Shown here: positions 1 to 8,219 of the stretch, piece after piece | How positions within the stretch are numbered: the first letter of the stretch is position 1 | Layout: every line of letters starts with the position of its first letter | Assembly (NCBI GenBank): GCA_025800345.1 | Contig: JAOXSB010000027.1 | Location: 1 to 44,239, forward strand | Direction: 5' to 3' | DNA from: Mangrovicoccus sp. | GTDB taxonomy: Bacteria > Pseudomonadota > Alphaproteobacteria > Rhodobacterales > Rhodobacteraceae | Length of the DNA: 44,239 nt | Notes under the pieces: model-generated | Told to the model about the DNA's origin: nothing | Databases searched by the model: none | The model's input: the letters and a program-made list of their open reading frames with translations, nothing else | Translations under genes and position numbers: made by a program

Positions 1-1
1 C

Positions 2-850
2 TTTTGCCATGCCCCGGCCCGGCCAGATCCCGCCCGAGAGGCCGCCTGGCTGTCCCGCCTGACCCCGGAATTTGCCCGTTTCAACGCGAGCCCGCCCAGC
101 AAACTGAAAGAGATCTATCCTAGCGCCTGCACGAATACCCCCCTTTTAGAGTTGTTATTGGCCGCGCCGCCGGCGGTGATCAGCCTGCATTTTGGCCTGC
201 TGCCCCCAGACTGGATCGCCCGTCTGAAAAGCGCGGGCAGCTATTTGATCGCCAGCGCGACAAATCTTGACGAAGCCCGCGCCTGCGCCCGCGCTGGCAT
301 AGATGCGGTGGTGGCCCAAGGCTGGGAAGCTGGCGGGCATCGCGGTACGTTTGATCCTCAAAGCTCTGATGCAGAGCTGAGCACAGCCGCATTACTGCAA
401 TTGCTGCGCCAGAAGATTGACCTGCCGGTGATCGCAGCGGGCGGGATCATGGATGCGCCCGGCATCCAAGCTGCGCGCGACCTTGGCGCGGCCTGCGCCC
501 AAATGGGCACTGCATTCATCGCCTGCCGCGAAAGCCTAGCCGATGATGGCTATCGCGCGGCTCTGGCCAGCGATGCGGCGCAAAACACAGTGATGACCCG
601 GGCGATCTCGGGCCGCCCGGCCCGCGCTCTGGCCAATGATTTCACCGCCCTGGGCGCGGATATTCCCGCATCTGAAATCCCAGATTACCCCATCGCTTAT
701 GATGCTGGCAAAGCGCTGAACAGCGCCGCCAAAGCCCAAGGCGCGGCAGGATATGGGGCGCAATGGGCGGGCCAAGGCGCGCCTTTGGCGCAAAACGGGT
801 ACAGCGCCGGGGAGCTCATCGCCAAATGGGAAAAAGACTTACGCGCCTGA
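2..850 (+). CDS. Nitronate monooxygenase (NMO/2-nitropropane dioxygenase family), 5' partial
   Basis: FMN-dependent TIM-barrel enzyme that oxidises alkyl nitronates to carbonyl compounds and nitrite. The reading frame is open from base 2 with no stop, so the N-terminus lies outside the window; the internal TTG at 152 is not the true start. Visible family features are AQGWEAGGHRG, where the glycines hold the flavin phosphate and the histidine lies in the usual catalytic region, then PVIAAGGIMD and QMGTAFIA (second phosphate-binding part of the barrel). The C-terminus ends in the usual AGELI-type helix. It is followed by the convergent cytochrome c gene. The family call is firm; the physiological substrate is unknown. 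Some relatives are annotated as enoyl-ACP reductase II (FabK), which cannot be excluded without the N-terminus. Confidence 0.85.
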   Translation, partial: FCHAPARPDPAREAAWLSRLTPEFARFNASPPSKLKEIYPSACTNTPLLELLLAAPPAVISLHFGLLPPDWIARLKSAGSYLIASATNLDEARACARAGIDAVVAQGWEAGGHRGTFDPQSSDAELSTAALLQLLRQKIDLPVIAAGGIMDAPGIQAARDLGAACAQMGTAFIACRESLADDGYRAALASDAAQNTVMTRAISGRPARALANDFTALGADIPASEIPDYPIAYDAGKALNSAAKAQGAAGYGAQWAGQGAPLAQNGYSAGELIAKWEKDLRA

Positions 851-859
851 CCCAAACGC

Positions 860-882
860 AAAACGCCCGCCAGTGGCGGACG
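860..882 (-). terminator. Intrinsic terminator after the cytochrome c gene
   Basis: Read on the minus strand, an 8-bp stem (CGUCCGCC/GGCGGGCG, with one G-U wobble) closes a 3-nt loop and is followed by TTTT, then GCG and TTT. On the plus strand the wobble becomes a C-A mismatch and there is no T run, so the terminator serves the minus-strand cytochrome gene. Confidence 0.65.
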
Positions 883-917
883 CTTGATCACATCACAGCG
901 GAATCCCCCGCCAGGCC

Positions 918-1337
918 TTAGAGGCCAGAAAGAAAGGCGTAGAGATCCGCAGCGTCTTTTTCTTTGCGCAGCTTGAAAGACATAGAGCCGCGCGCTTTGT
1001 CATCGCCCAGAAATTCGCGCAGATAACCGGTTGGGTCTTGGACATAAGCGCTAAAGCTTGCCTCGTCCCACACCAGACCAGCTTCATTCGCAGCCTTCAT
1101 GCCTTTGGAATATTTGAACCCTTCCACAGAGCCCGCAGCGCGACCGGCAACACCATAAAGATTGGGGCCAGTTTTTGCCTTTTTGCCTGCCAAGGTCTCG
1201 CCCGCGTCATTCACCACAACATGGCAGGACTGGCATTGACGAAACGCTTTCTCCCCCGCGGCTGCATCCCCTTCAGCCAGGGCAGGCGCGGCAAAAACAG
1301 CGGCAAAAGCAGTTGCAATAACAATCGGTCTCATCAT
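918..1337 (-). CDS. Periplasmic class I cytochrome c (c550/c2 type)
   Basis: Soluble electron carrier between the bc1 complex and terminal oxidases or periplasmic reductases. The 139-residue precursor has a Sec signal peptide cleaved after APALA (residue 21). One heme site CQSCH lies at residues 35-39, GPNLYGVAGR at 57-66 is the usual c2/c550 loop, and Met119 in GSMSF is the likely sixth heme ligand. The length and the insert-bearing loops fit c550 of Paracoccus or c2 of Rhodobacter. Two ATG codons stand in tandem (1337 and 1334) behind a GGGAG; the second has better spacing. It is divergent from the unknown gene at 1438, with about 100 bases shared between them. The family call is secure; the c2 versus c550 name is not. 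Confidence 0.9.
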   Translation of the reverse strand: MMRPIVIATAFAAVFAAPALAEGDAAAGEKAFRQCQSCHVVVNDAGETLAGKKAKTGPNLYGVAGRAAGSVEGFKYSKGMKAANEAGLVWDEASFSAYVQDPTGYLREFLGDDKARGSMSFKLRKEKDAADLYAFLSGL

Positions 1338-1437
1338 TCGCTCCCTAAGACGAACAGTAGCTACATTTGCGTTGTGTCATGCTGGCGCAGATCCGCCAAG
1401 CGGTTAAGGTAACGCAGAACCCAGAAGTGAAGTGGCC

Positions 1438-2154
1438 ATGCCAAGTTTCAAGTGCCTTCAGACAACCCTATGCGCCTGTGGTCTCGCTTGGCTGAGCAGC
1501 GCTGCCTGGGCGGACCCATTAGAGCTGATCATCAATCGCAAGTCTGACTCGGTGACGATTTACCTAGCTGCTCCGCTGGATATTGCGGCCCAACGTTTTG
1601 GGGGCCTGCCCCCACAGCTTCAACCGGGCCCTGATGGCATGGATACCGAAACTCTACGCGAGGGCACGTTAGACAGCACCGATTGGTTTATCGCCCGCTC
1701 CCAAGCGCGCCTGGGCGGCACCGAGGCACCGCTCGAGCCGCTATCGATCATGATCCATCCCAGCGATTTGGAACTGCCTTTTGAAACGCCCCATGATGGT
1801 CTGATGGCGATCTCTGTCTGCACCGCTCCGCCCAGCACCGCCCAACCGCCCAGCGCCTTTACCCTTTATGCGGGGCTGTATCTTTACCCGGTGGATGGGC
1901 GCCAAGCCTTGGATCTAGAGCTCGGCAGCTTTGGGCCAAATCAAACACAGATCTTGGTGCGCGAATACTGGGATTGGGACGCTCTTGGACCTGCGGAACT
2001 GCACCAAATGTCTGCCACGGGTCTGTCCTTGGACAGGGTCAAGCAAGACCCCGCGCCCCTCTGGCTGGCCGCGGGTGCGGGTGCGTTGGCATTGCTCAGC
2101 ACCGGTCTATGGCACCGTCAACGCCAACGCAAAGCCCAAAAACCTGCGCCCTGA
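1438..2154 (+). CDS. Unrecognised periplasmic protein with C-terminal membrane anchor
   Basis: I do not recognise this family. The protein of about 238 residues begins with a Sec signal peptide (cleavage expected after AWA, near residue 27). A mature domain of about 175 residues follows, rich in Pro, Leu and Asp, with a single cysteine (SVCTAP). It then has one hydrophobic helix (about 206-226, Ala/Leu/Gly-rich) and a basic tail (HRQRQRK). This predicts a periplasmic domain tethered by its C-terminal helix. GTG 1432 and ATG 1438 are in the same frame; ATG is chosen as the stronger codon. It lies between a cytochrome c and a pseudoazurin, so a role near periplasmic electron transfer is possible, but no cofactor motif is visible. 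Its stop codon lies in the loop of a hairpin that terminates the opposite gene. Confidence 0.75.
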   Translation: MPSFKCLQTTLCACGLAWLSSAAWADPLELIINRKSDSVTIYLAAPLDIAAQRFGGLPPQLQPGPDGMDTETLREGTLDSTDWFIARSQARLGGTEAPLEPLSIMIHPSDLELPFETPHDGLMAISVCTAPPSTAQPPSAFTLYAGLYLYPVDGRQALDLELGSFGPNQTQILVREYWDWDALGPAELHQMSATGLSLDRVKQDPAPLWLAAGAGALALLSTGLWHRQRQRKAQKPAP

Positions 2155-2164
2155 TGGGCGCAGG
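2138..2164 (-). terminator. Intrinsic terminator of the pseudoazurin gene, inside the end of the opposing gene
   Basis: A perfect 9-bp stem CCTGCGCCC (2143-2151) and GGGCGCAGG (2156-2164) encloses TGAT. On the minus strand it is followed by TTTTT (2138-2142) and a further T-rich stretch. The TGA in the loop is the stop codon of the plus-strand gene, so the same bases encode that gene's C-terminus and end the pseudoazurin transcript. The plus strand lacks a proper T run. Confidence 0.8.
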
Positions 2165-2184
2165 CTGTTGGTCATAGAAACGCT

Positions 2185-2679
2185 TTAGCTGGCTTCCGCG
2201 GCCAGCATCGCATCGGCGCGCTCGAAAATATCGGGAAAGACTTTCTTGGCCTTGCCGCGCTGCTTGACCTCTTTGAGCGCCTCATAATTGCCCGAGACAT
2301 CGCCCACCAAGATCAGCCCGACCATGCCCAGCGCCTGATGCGGTTTGCAGTAATAGCCATAGGCCCCTTCGGTGGTCAGGGTGACCTCGACATCCTTATT
2401 CATCGGGCCTTCCCAGCCCTCGGCCCCTTCGGGCAGCATGTCTTCGTTGGATTCGGCGTTATGCCCCTTATCCGCAGCGATGAATTTGATCGTATCGCCT
2501 GGCTGAGCCCGCACGATATCAGGCACGAAAACCTGGCGCTTTTTCTTATCATCGGGATGCACATTGAGCATTTGCACTTCATGTACCGTGCCTTCGGCCC
2601 GCGCCATAGAAGCGGGTAACATCGCTGTGAGCGTCACAGCCGCAGCAGTTTTGAGAACCTCTCGACGGGTCTGGGTCAT
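2185..2679 (-). CDS. Pseudoazurin, periplasmic type 1 copper protein
   Basis: Small blue-copper electron carrier; in related bacteria it donates electrons to nitrite or nitrous oxide reductase and overlaps in function with cytochrome c550. Counting from an upstream in-frame TTG at 2685 (two residues earlier), a twin-arginine-type signal TRREVLK at 6-12 ends in MARA near residue 30. The copper ligands are His75 (GHNAES), Cys113 and His116 (YYCKPH) and Met121. The Cys-x2-His-x4-Met spacing is that of pseudoazurin. ATG 2679 is preferred because an AAGGA lies about 10 bases upstream of it and too close to the TTG. The C-terminal helical tail is typical of the family. I see no denitrification reductase in the window, so the partner enzyme is unknown. 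Confidence 0.93.
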   Translation of the reverse strand: MTQTRREVLKTAAAVTLTAMLPASMARAEGTVHEVQMLNVHPDDKKKRQVFVPDIVRAQPGDTIKFIAADKGHNAESNEDMLPEGAEGWEGPMNKDVEVTLTTEGAYGYYCKPHQALGMVGLILVGDVSGNYEALKEVKQRGKAKKVFPDIFERADAMLAAEAS

Positions 2680-3045
2680 TGGCAAACCATCCTTCGTCTT
2701 ATGTTATCGATACTGGGTGGCCCAAAGGCTACCTGCACAGAACCGGCAAAACCGGCTCTGCATGAACACCGCGCGCGGCAGTCACCGGCGCGCTTCCCCT
2801 GCGGTAACAAAACTGTCGCAATGCTGCCATGCGGCGCAAACACCCCCACCCCCTCGCACGTGCAGCATGACCTGCGCGCAGAAGACGCAGCGGGCTGTGG
2901 CAGGATGTCGAGGTGAAAAGAAACAGGTAACCAGATTAAATTAATGTCAGGCAAAGGGGTGAAAACACGCCTTTCGCCACCGATCTAGTGAGCTGACCAT
3001 TGTCTTTGCAACCGGCTTCGCCGCTTCAACCATCGTGACGATAGA
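2680..3045. other. Non-coding gap between pseudoazurin and idi
   Basis: About 366 bases between divergent genes, so it should hold promoters for both. Short reading frames here look like noise: biased composition and no ribosome-binding site. Visible structure is a 9-bp hairpin, CAGAACCGG/CCGGCTCTG (2738-2760) around CAAAA, which would lie in the pseudoazurin leader, and a small palindrome ATCGT-G-ACGAT (3032-3042) directly before the idi start. An AT-rich patch lies at 2920-2950. I see no FNR box here. Confidence 0.6.
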
Positions 3046-3576
3046 ATGACCCAGATGATCCCCGCTTGGGTGAATGGCACGCTGACCCCGGTTGAAAAAC
3101 TCGAGGTGCATCAGCGCGGCCTGAAACATAAGGCCGTATCGGTCTTTGTTCTGGACGGGCAAAATGTGCTCGTGCAGCGGCGATCCATGTCGAAATATCA
3201 CACCCCTGGCCTGTGGTCGAACACGGTCTGCACCCATCCCCATTGGGGGGAAGAGCCCGCCGATTGCGCCATTCGCCGATTGCGCGAAGAGCTGGGGATC
3301 ACCGGGCTATACCCGGCTTTGCGCGATAGCGTCGAATACCGCGCCGATGTGGGCAATGGGCTGATCGAACATGAGCAAGCGGATATTTTCGTGGCCCATG
3401 CCACCAAATCCCTGCCGGTGGACCCGAACCCGGCAGAAGTGATGCAGGTGGAATGGATCGGAGTATATGATCTGGCCGCCGAAGTGGCCCGCCGCCCGGC
3501 GCGGTTCTCGCCCTGGCTGCGGATCTATCTGCAAGATTATCAAGACCGGATTTTCGGCAGCTTGGTGCGGGTCTAA
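3046..3576 (+). CDS. idi: Isopentenyl-diphosphate delta-isomerase, type I
   Basis: Cytosolic enzyme that interconverts isopentenyl and dimethylallyl diphosphate, feeding quinone, carotenoid and undecaprenyl synthesis. The 176-residue protein matches the type I (Nudix-fold) family: catalytic Cys62 in NTVCTHP, metal-binding histidines around 22-66, the degenerate Nudix helix RRLREELG at 77-84, and the catalytic acidic pair Glu108/Glu110 in EHEQ. In photosynthetic Rhodobacterales idi is often linked to pigment genes; here no pigment gene is visible and it stands alone. It runs convergently into the lytic transglycosylase with only 25 bases between. Confidence 0.95.
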   Translation: MTQMIPAWVNGTLTPVEKLEVHQRGLKHKAVSVFVLDGQNVLVQRRSMSKYHTPGLWSNTVCTHPHWGEEPADCAIRRLREELGITGLYPALRDSVEYRADVGNGLIEHEQADIFVAHATKSLPVDPNPAEVMQVEWIGVYDLAAEVARRPARFSPWLRIYLQDYQDRIFGSLVRV

Positions 3577-3601
3577 CCCCCCGCATCTGCTGGAACCGGG
3601 A

Positions 3602-4846
3602 TTAGCGCAGCCGCGCCAGCAGCGCTTGCGAGGGCTCGCCCGTCACCGCCAGCCCATTGGCCGATTGATAGGCGCTGATCGCGGCCTCGGTTTTCGAGCC
3701 AATCACTCCATCAGGCGTGCCCACATCATAGCCCGCCCGGTTCAAGCCTTTTTGCAGATCTTTGCGATCCTCGATGGTCAGCCCATTGGCATCAGGGGGA
3801 AAGCCGCTTTGCAATGGCGAGCCGCCAGCGATGCGATCTGCCAAATGCCCCACTCCGATCACATAGCTGGTGGAGTTGTTATAGCGGGTGATCACCGTGA
3901 AATTGCGAAACACCATAAAGGCCGGGCCGCCCGATTGCGGCCGAATGATCGAGGCCGAGCCATAATCTGGCACCTTGCGGCCTTGCATATCGCGCACGCC
4001 AGCACTGGCCCAAGCGCTTGGACTGCGCTGCGTGTCGCGGCCAAAGGGGCTGGAAAACCCAGATGGCAAACGCACCTCTACGCCCCAAGGCTGGCCTTTG
4101 CGCCAGCCAGAGCGCTCTAGATAGGCCGCGGCAGAGGCCAAAGCGTCGCTGGGATCATCGGACCAAATATCGCGCCGCCCATCGCCGGTGAAATCCACCG
4201 CATAGGCTTCGAAACTGGTGGGGATGAATTGCGTATGCCCCATGGCTCCGGCCCAGCTTCCCACCATCCGGTCGGGCGTGGTGTCCCCGCGTTGCAAAAT
4301 CCGCAGCGCCGCAGTGAGTTGTTTCTCAAAAAAGCTGCCCCGGCGTCCGTCATAAGCCAAGGTCGCGGTGGAAGAGATCACCGAAATATCCCCGCGCCGT
4401 GCCCCGTAACGGCTTTCGAGCCCCCAAATCGCCGTGACGATCTTGGCCTCGACCCCATAGCGCGCTTCGATCTGGCTTAGGGTGCTGCGATAGCGCGCAT
4501 AATTGGCCCGCCCCTGAGAGACCCGTTCCTCTGACGCGGCAATGGCCAGGTAATCCTCTAAGCTGCGGGTGAACTCCACTTGTTTGCGGTCGCGCTCGAT
4601 CACCCCTGGCAAATAGCCTGCATTGCGAAAGGCACGGTCAAATGTGGCGGCGCTGATCCCTTGAGACAGCGCCCGCCCGCGATAGGAGGCGACCCAAGCG
4701 TCAAATCCTGCATTGGGCACTGGGGACATGCCCGGCGCAGGCGCGGCGCGGCGCGCCACAGCGCTTGGCCCAGCGCCCGCCCCGGCGCATCCCGCCAAAG
4801 CCGTCGCCCCGATCCCGATTGCAAAGCTCCGCCGTGAAAGCGCCAT
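3602..4846 (-). CDS. Lipoprotein lytic murein transglycosylase (MltB family) with peptidoglycan-binding domain
   Basis: Cleaves peptidoglycan glycan strands, leaving 1,6-anhydromuramic ends, at the periplasmic face of the outer membrane. The 414-residue protein starts at an ATG preceded by AGGAG at 8 bases. The signal peptide combines a twin-arginine-like SRRSFAIG with a lipobox LAGC (Cys20), so export may be by Tat before lipidation. An SLT_2 domain spans about 45-335, with catalytic Glu144 in GLESRYG and the MGHTQFIPTSF motif. A C-terminal peptidoglycan-binding repeat occupies about 350-414 (DVGTPDGVIGSKTEAAI). The architecture is that of MltB-like enzymes widespread in alphaproteobacteria. 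Confidence 0.93.
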   Translation of the reverse strand: MALSRRSFAIGIGATALAGCAGAGAGPSAVARRAAPAPGMSPVPNAGFDAWVASYRGRALSQGISAATFDRAFRNAGYLPGVIERDRKQVEFTRSLEDYLAIAASEERVSQGRANYARYRSTLSQIEARYGVEAKIVTAIWGLESRYGARRGDISVISSTATLAYDGRRGSFFEKQLTAALRILQRGDTTPDRMVGSWAGAMGHTQFIPTSFEAYAVDFTGDGRRDIWSDDPSDALASAAAYLERSGWRKGQPWGVEVRLPSGFSSPFGRDTQRSPSAWASAGVRDMQGRKVPDYGSASIIRPQSGGPAFMVFRNFTVITRYNNSTSYVIGVGHLADRIAGGSPLQSGFPPDANGLTIEDRKDLQKGLNRAGYDVGTPDGVIGSKTEAAISAYQSANGLAVTGEPSQALLARLR

Positions 4847-4969
4847 AGGTGCTGCTCCTGCCCTGAATTGTTCTTGGCCAAAGCCTAACGGATTGCCCGG
4901 CGAAGCTACATGGAAAAAGCGTTAAAAACGCCCCTGGCATGGCCTGTCTTGCAAGCTTCTGGAACCGGC

Positions 4970-5554
4970 TTAGCCGACGGTGGTCTTACCCCGGCGATCT
5001 AGGCGCAAATTGGCGTAAAGCACATGGTTCCGCCAACGCCCATTGATCTGCAAATAGCTTTGCGCCACGCCTTCATATTTGAAGCCGCTTTTCTCAAGCA
5101 CCCCGCGAGAGGCCGCGTTTTCCGGCAAGCACGCCGCCTCGATCCGGCTGAGATCCAGCGCAGAAAACGCATGATGGGTCAGCGCCTCGATGGCTTCGCG
5201 CATATAGCCTTGCCGCGCGTGATCCGCCCCGACCCAATAACCCAAAGTGCCCGCCTGGGCCGGACCGCGGCGGATATTGTCCAAGGTGATCGCCCCCAGC
5301 AACACCCCATCACTGGCACGGGTGAGCAGCAGCGGCATGGCCGAGCCCGAAGCAATGGAGCGCTGCGCCCAATACACCCGGTTGGTAAAGGCTTTGCGGC
5401 TCAGATGATCCCCGGCCCAATTGGGCTCCCATGGCTGCAAGAACCCTGCGCTCTCCCGGCGCAAAGTGCTCCAATGGGGAAAATCGGAATGCTGCGGCGG
5501 GCGCAGCACCATGCGCTCGGTCACCAATTGCAGCTTTCGCCTTCTGCCTAACAT
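4970..5554 (-). CDS. GNAT N-acetyltransferase, RimJ/RimL type
   Basis: Acetyl-CoA-dependent transferase resembling RimJ, which acetylates the N-terminus of ribosomal protein S5. About 194 residues. It carries the family start LVTERMVLRPP, the core GYWVGADHARQGYMREA (acetyl-CoA-binding loop), IEAACLPEN and SRGVLEKSGF. The start ATG shares one base with the stop of the M16 peptidase gene (TGATG); a GTG one codon upstream (5557) is an alternative. It is therefore the last gene of a coupled set surf1-thrC-M16-GNAT. The true substrate is unproven. Confidence 0.87.
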   Translation of the reverse strand: MLGRRRKLQLVTERMVLRPPQHSDFPHWSTLRRESAGFLQPWEPNWAGDHLSRKAFTNRVYWAQRSIASGSAMPLLLTRASDGVLLGAITLDNIRRGPAQAGTLGYWVGADHARQGYMREAIEALTHHAFSALDLSRIEAACLPENAASRGVLEKSGFKYEGVAQSYLQINGRWRNHVLYANLRLDRRGKTTVG

Positions 5555-6816
5555 CACGCCGCGAGCCGTGCCCTCATCTCATCTAGCATCGGGGCCCCGT
5601 TATTGGGCCCGTAAAGCGCCAGGGCCGCAGGGGCGCGTTGCACCATCCCCGCCCCAAAGCGCAGCACATCTTCGCGGCTGACCGCTTCAAGCTCGGCCAC
5701 GGTTTCTTCCAAGCTCGGCACCCGGTCCCAGATCGCCAGAAGCCGCGCCAAACGCTCGGCCCGCGACGAAGCGCTTTCCAGCCCCATCAGCAGCCCAGCT
5801 TTCATCTGCACCCGGGCGCGCTCCACCTCTTGGGTGGTGATCTCACTGGCCGCTTTACGCAGCTCATCCCCGGTCAGCGCCACCAGAGCGGGCAGTTCTT
5901 CAGCGCTGGTGCCCGCATAGATCGTGGTCATGCCGCTATCGGCATACGAGGCCGCTTGCGCAAAAATGCTGTAACACAGCCCGCGCTTTTCCCGCACTTC
6001 TTGGAACAGCCGCGAGGACATCCCCCCACCCAGAGCCGTGGCAAAGATCTGCGCCGCATAGAAATCAGGGCTGGCATAGCCTGGCCCTTCTAGGGCCATA
6101 GCGAAATGCACTTGCTCAAGCTGTTTGTCTTCCAGCCGTTCCCCGCCCACAAACCGCGCAGGCTGCGGCGCGGCAAATTCCACCGGGGCGAGATGGCCAA
6201 ACTGGGCCTCCACAGCTTTGACGATCTGATCGTGATCCACCGCACCAGCAGCGGCGATGATCAACTGCCCTGGCCCATAGCGCTCGCCCACAAAGCCAAA
6301 AAGATCGGCCTGGTCAAAGCCCTGCACCCGCGCGCTTTCCCCAAGGATCGTGCGCCCCATGGGCTGATCGGGATAGGCCGCCTCTTGCAGCCAATCAAAG
6401 ACGATATCATCGGGCGTGTCATAGGCTTGGCCGATCTCTTGCAAGATCACCCCGCGCTCCACCTCGATCTCCGAGCGATCAAAGACCGGGTTCAGCACGA
6501 TATCCGACAGCACATCCAGCGCCAGCATCACGTCTTCTTGCAAGACGCGGGCGTAATAGGCGGTCATCTCGCGCGAGGTATAAGCGTTGATATAGCCGCC
6601 CACATCTTCAATCGCCTCAGCAATATCCAAGGCCGAGCGTTTTTTCGTACCTTTAAAAGCCATATGCTCAAGAAAATGGGCGATGCCATTTTGCTCGATC
6701 CGCTCATGGCGACCGCCCGCCGCGACCCAGACCCCGATCGAGGCCGAGCGCAGCCCAGGCATATATTCGGTCACGACCCGTAGGCCGTTGCCAAGACGAT
6801 GAAGCTGAACTGTCAC
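5554..6816 (-). CDS. M16 family zinc peptidase (mitochondrial processing peptidase-like)
   Basis: Pitrilysin-family metalloprotease related to the beta subunit of the mitochondrial processing peptidase. The inverted zinc motif HFLEH places ligands His47 and His51 and catalytic Glu50; Glu127 (in ILQEIG), exactly 76 residues after His51, is the third ligand. Two M16 halves fit in 420 residues, the second being the usual inactive half. The start is a GTG that overlaps the threonine synthase stop by four bases (GTGA), indicating translational coupling. The thrC-M16-GNAT order is common in Rhodobacterales. Protein substrates of the bacterial enzymes are poorly known. Confidence 0.93.
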   Translation of the reverse strand: MTVQLHRLGNGLRVVTEYMPGLRSASIGVWVAAGGRHERIEQNGIAHFLEHMAFKGTKKRSALDIAEAIEDVGGYINAYTSREMTAYYARVLQEDVMLALDVLSDIVLNPVFDRSEIEVERGVILQEIGQAYDTPDDIVFDWLQEAAYPDQPMGRTILGESARVQGFDQADLFGFVGERYGPGQLIIAAAGAVDHDQIVKAVEAQFGHLAPVEFAAPQPARFVGGERLEDKQLEQVHFAMALEGPGYASPDFYAAQIFATALGGGMSSRLFQEVREKRGLCYSIFAQAASYADSGMTTIYAGTSAEELPALVALTGDELRKAASEITTQEVERARVQMKAGLLMGLESASSRAERLARLLAIWDRVPSLEETVAELEAVSREDVLRFGAGMVQRAPAALALYGPNNGAPMLDEMRARLAA

Positions 6817-8204
6817 GCGCGAATGCTTCCTTCAATGGCCGCTTCGATCTCGGGCAGCGCATTGGGCACATGGCGCAGCCGTTCGGCACGCTCATAAAGA
6901 TCCGCCATGCGCTTGGGAAGGCCCGGGCGAATGCCAATGGCCGCTTCCACCGCATCGGGGAACTTTGCCGGATGGGCTGTGGCCAGGGTCACCATAGGGG
7001 TGGCGGGATCTGCGGCCTCGGCGGCCACTTTCGCGCCAACGGCGGTATGGGGGCACAGGATCTCGCCAGTTTCTTCATAGATCCGGGCGATGGTGGCGCT
7101 GGTTTCCTCTTCCGAGGCCCGGCCCGAGGCAAAGCCTTCGCGCAAACGCTCCAACGCCCCTTGGCTTATGGTAAAGCCGCCCTGATCCTTCAGCGCCTCC
7201 ATCTGCTGGGCCACCGCCGCGCCATCACGGTCATAGATGTCGAACAAGAGCCGTTCGAAATTCGACGAGACCTGAATATCCATGGAGGGGCTGATCGAAG
7301 GCTGCACAGTTTCCTTCACATGGGCGCCATTGACCAAAGTGCGGTGCAAAATATCGTTCTGATTGGTGGCGATCACCAAATCCTCAATGGGCAGGCCCAT
7401 TTTCCGCGCCACATGGCCTGCGAAAATATCGCCGAAATTGCCCGTGGGCACGCAGAAGCTGACTTTGCGATGAGGCGCGCCCAAAGCGGTGGCGGCGGTG
7501 AAGTAATACACGACCTGAGCCAGCACCCGCGCCCAATTGATCGAATTCACCCCGGCCAGCTTCACCCGGTCGCGGAATTCGAAATGGTTGAACATATCTT
7601 TCACGGCCGCTTGGCAATCGTCGAAATCGCCCTCTAGCGCCATGGCATGAACATTGGCCTCTGCGGGCGTGGTCATCTGTCGGCGCTGCACTTCGGACAC
7701 GCGCCCATCGGGGAAGAAAATAAACACATCCACCGCATCCAGGCCGCGAAATGCTTCAATCGCCGCCGATCCCGTATCCCCAGAGGTCGCGCCCACGATG
7801 GTCACCCGATCGCCGCGCCGTTTCAGCGCCTCTTGGAACAGCTGGCCAATCAGCTGCATGGCGAAATCTTTGAACGCCAGCGTCGGGCCATGGAACAGCT
7901 CAAGCAGGAACTGATTATCCCCGATCTGCTTCAGGGGCGCGCGGGCCACATGGCCGAAATTGGCATAGGCCCGGTCAATGATGGCGCGAAATTCTTCATC
8001 GGTGAAAGTCTCGCCGATAAAGGGGCGCATGACGCGGAATGCCACCTCTTCATAAGGCAGACCCGCCAGGGCTGCGATCTCATCATGGGACAGCACCGGA
8101 AGCGTCTCGGGCACATACAGCCCGCCATCGCGCGCCAAGCCGGTCAGCATCGTATCCTCAAAGCTAAGCTTTGGCGCCGAGCCACGGGTAGAGACATACT
8201 GCAT
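6813..8204 (-). CDS. thrC: Threonine synthase
   Basis: PLP enzyme for the last step of threonine synthesis, O-phosphohomoserine to threonine. About 463 residues. The PLP lysine is in the PTLAFKDF motif (Lys114 when counted from the upstream TTG 8210; two fewer from ATG 8204). GATSGDTGSAA is the phosphate-binding region and VPTGNFGD a further family motif. ATG 8204 is chosen because an AGAGG lies 7 bases upstream. This is the fungal/enterobacterial-type long form. It lies 15 bases downstream of surf1 and overlaps the M16 gene by four bases, so all three are probably one transcript. Confidence 0.96.
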   Translation of the reverse strand: MQYVSTRGSAPKLSFEDTMLTGLARDGGLYVPETLPVLSHDEIAALAGLPYEEVAFRVMRPFIGETFTDEEFRAIIDRAYANFGHVARAPLKQIGDNQFLLELFHGPTLAFKDFAMQLIGQLFQEALKRRGDRVTIVGATSGDTGSAAIEAFRGLDAVDVFIFFPDGRVSEVQRRQMTTPAEANVHAMALEGDFDDCQAAVKDMFNHFEFRDRVKLAGVNSINWARVLAQVVYYFTAATALGAPHRKVSFCVPTGNFGDIFAGHVARKMGLPIEDLVIATNQNDILHRTLVNGAHVKETVQPSISPSMDIQVSSNFERLLFDIYDRDGAAVAQQMEALKDQGGFTISQGALERLREGFASGRASEEETSATIARIYEETGEILCPHTAVGAKVAAEAADPATPMVTLATAHPAKFPDAVEAAIGIRPGLPKRMADLYERAERLRHVPNALPEIEAAIEGSIRA

Positions 8205-8219
8205 CGACAAACCTCTGAA

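Noticed and set aside
3566-3585. Hairpin at the idi stop codon (TGCGGG/CCCGCA, stop in loop)
   Set aside because: Only a 6-bp stem (7 with wobble), an 8-base loop and no T run; too weak to list as a terminator, though it echoes the other stop-in-loop hairpins.
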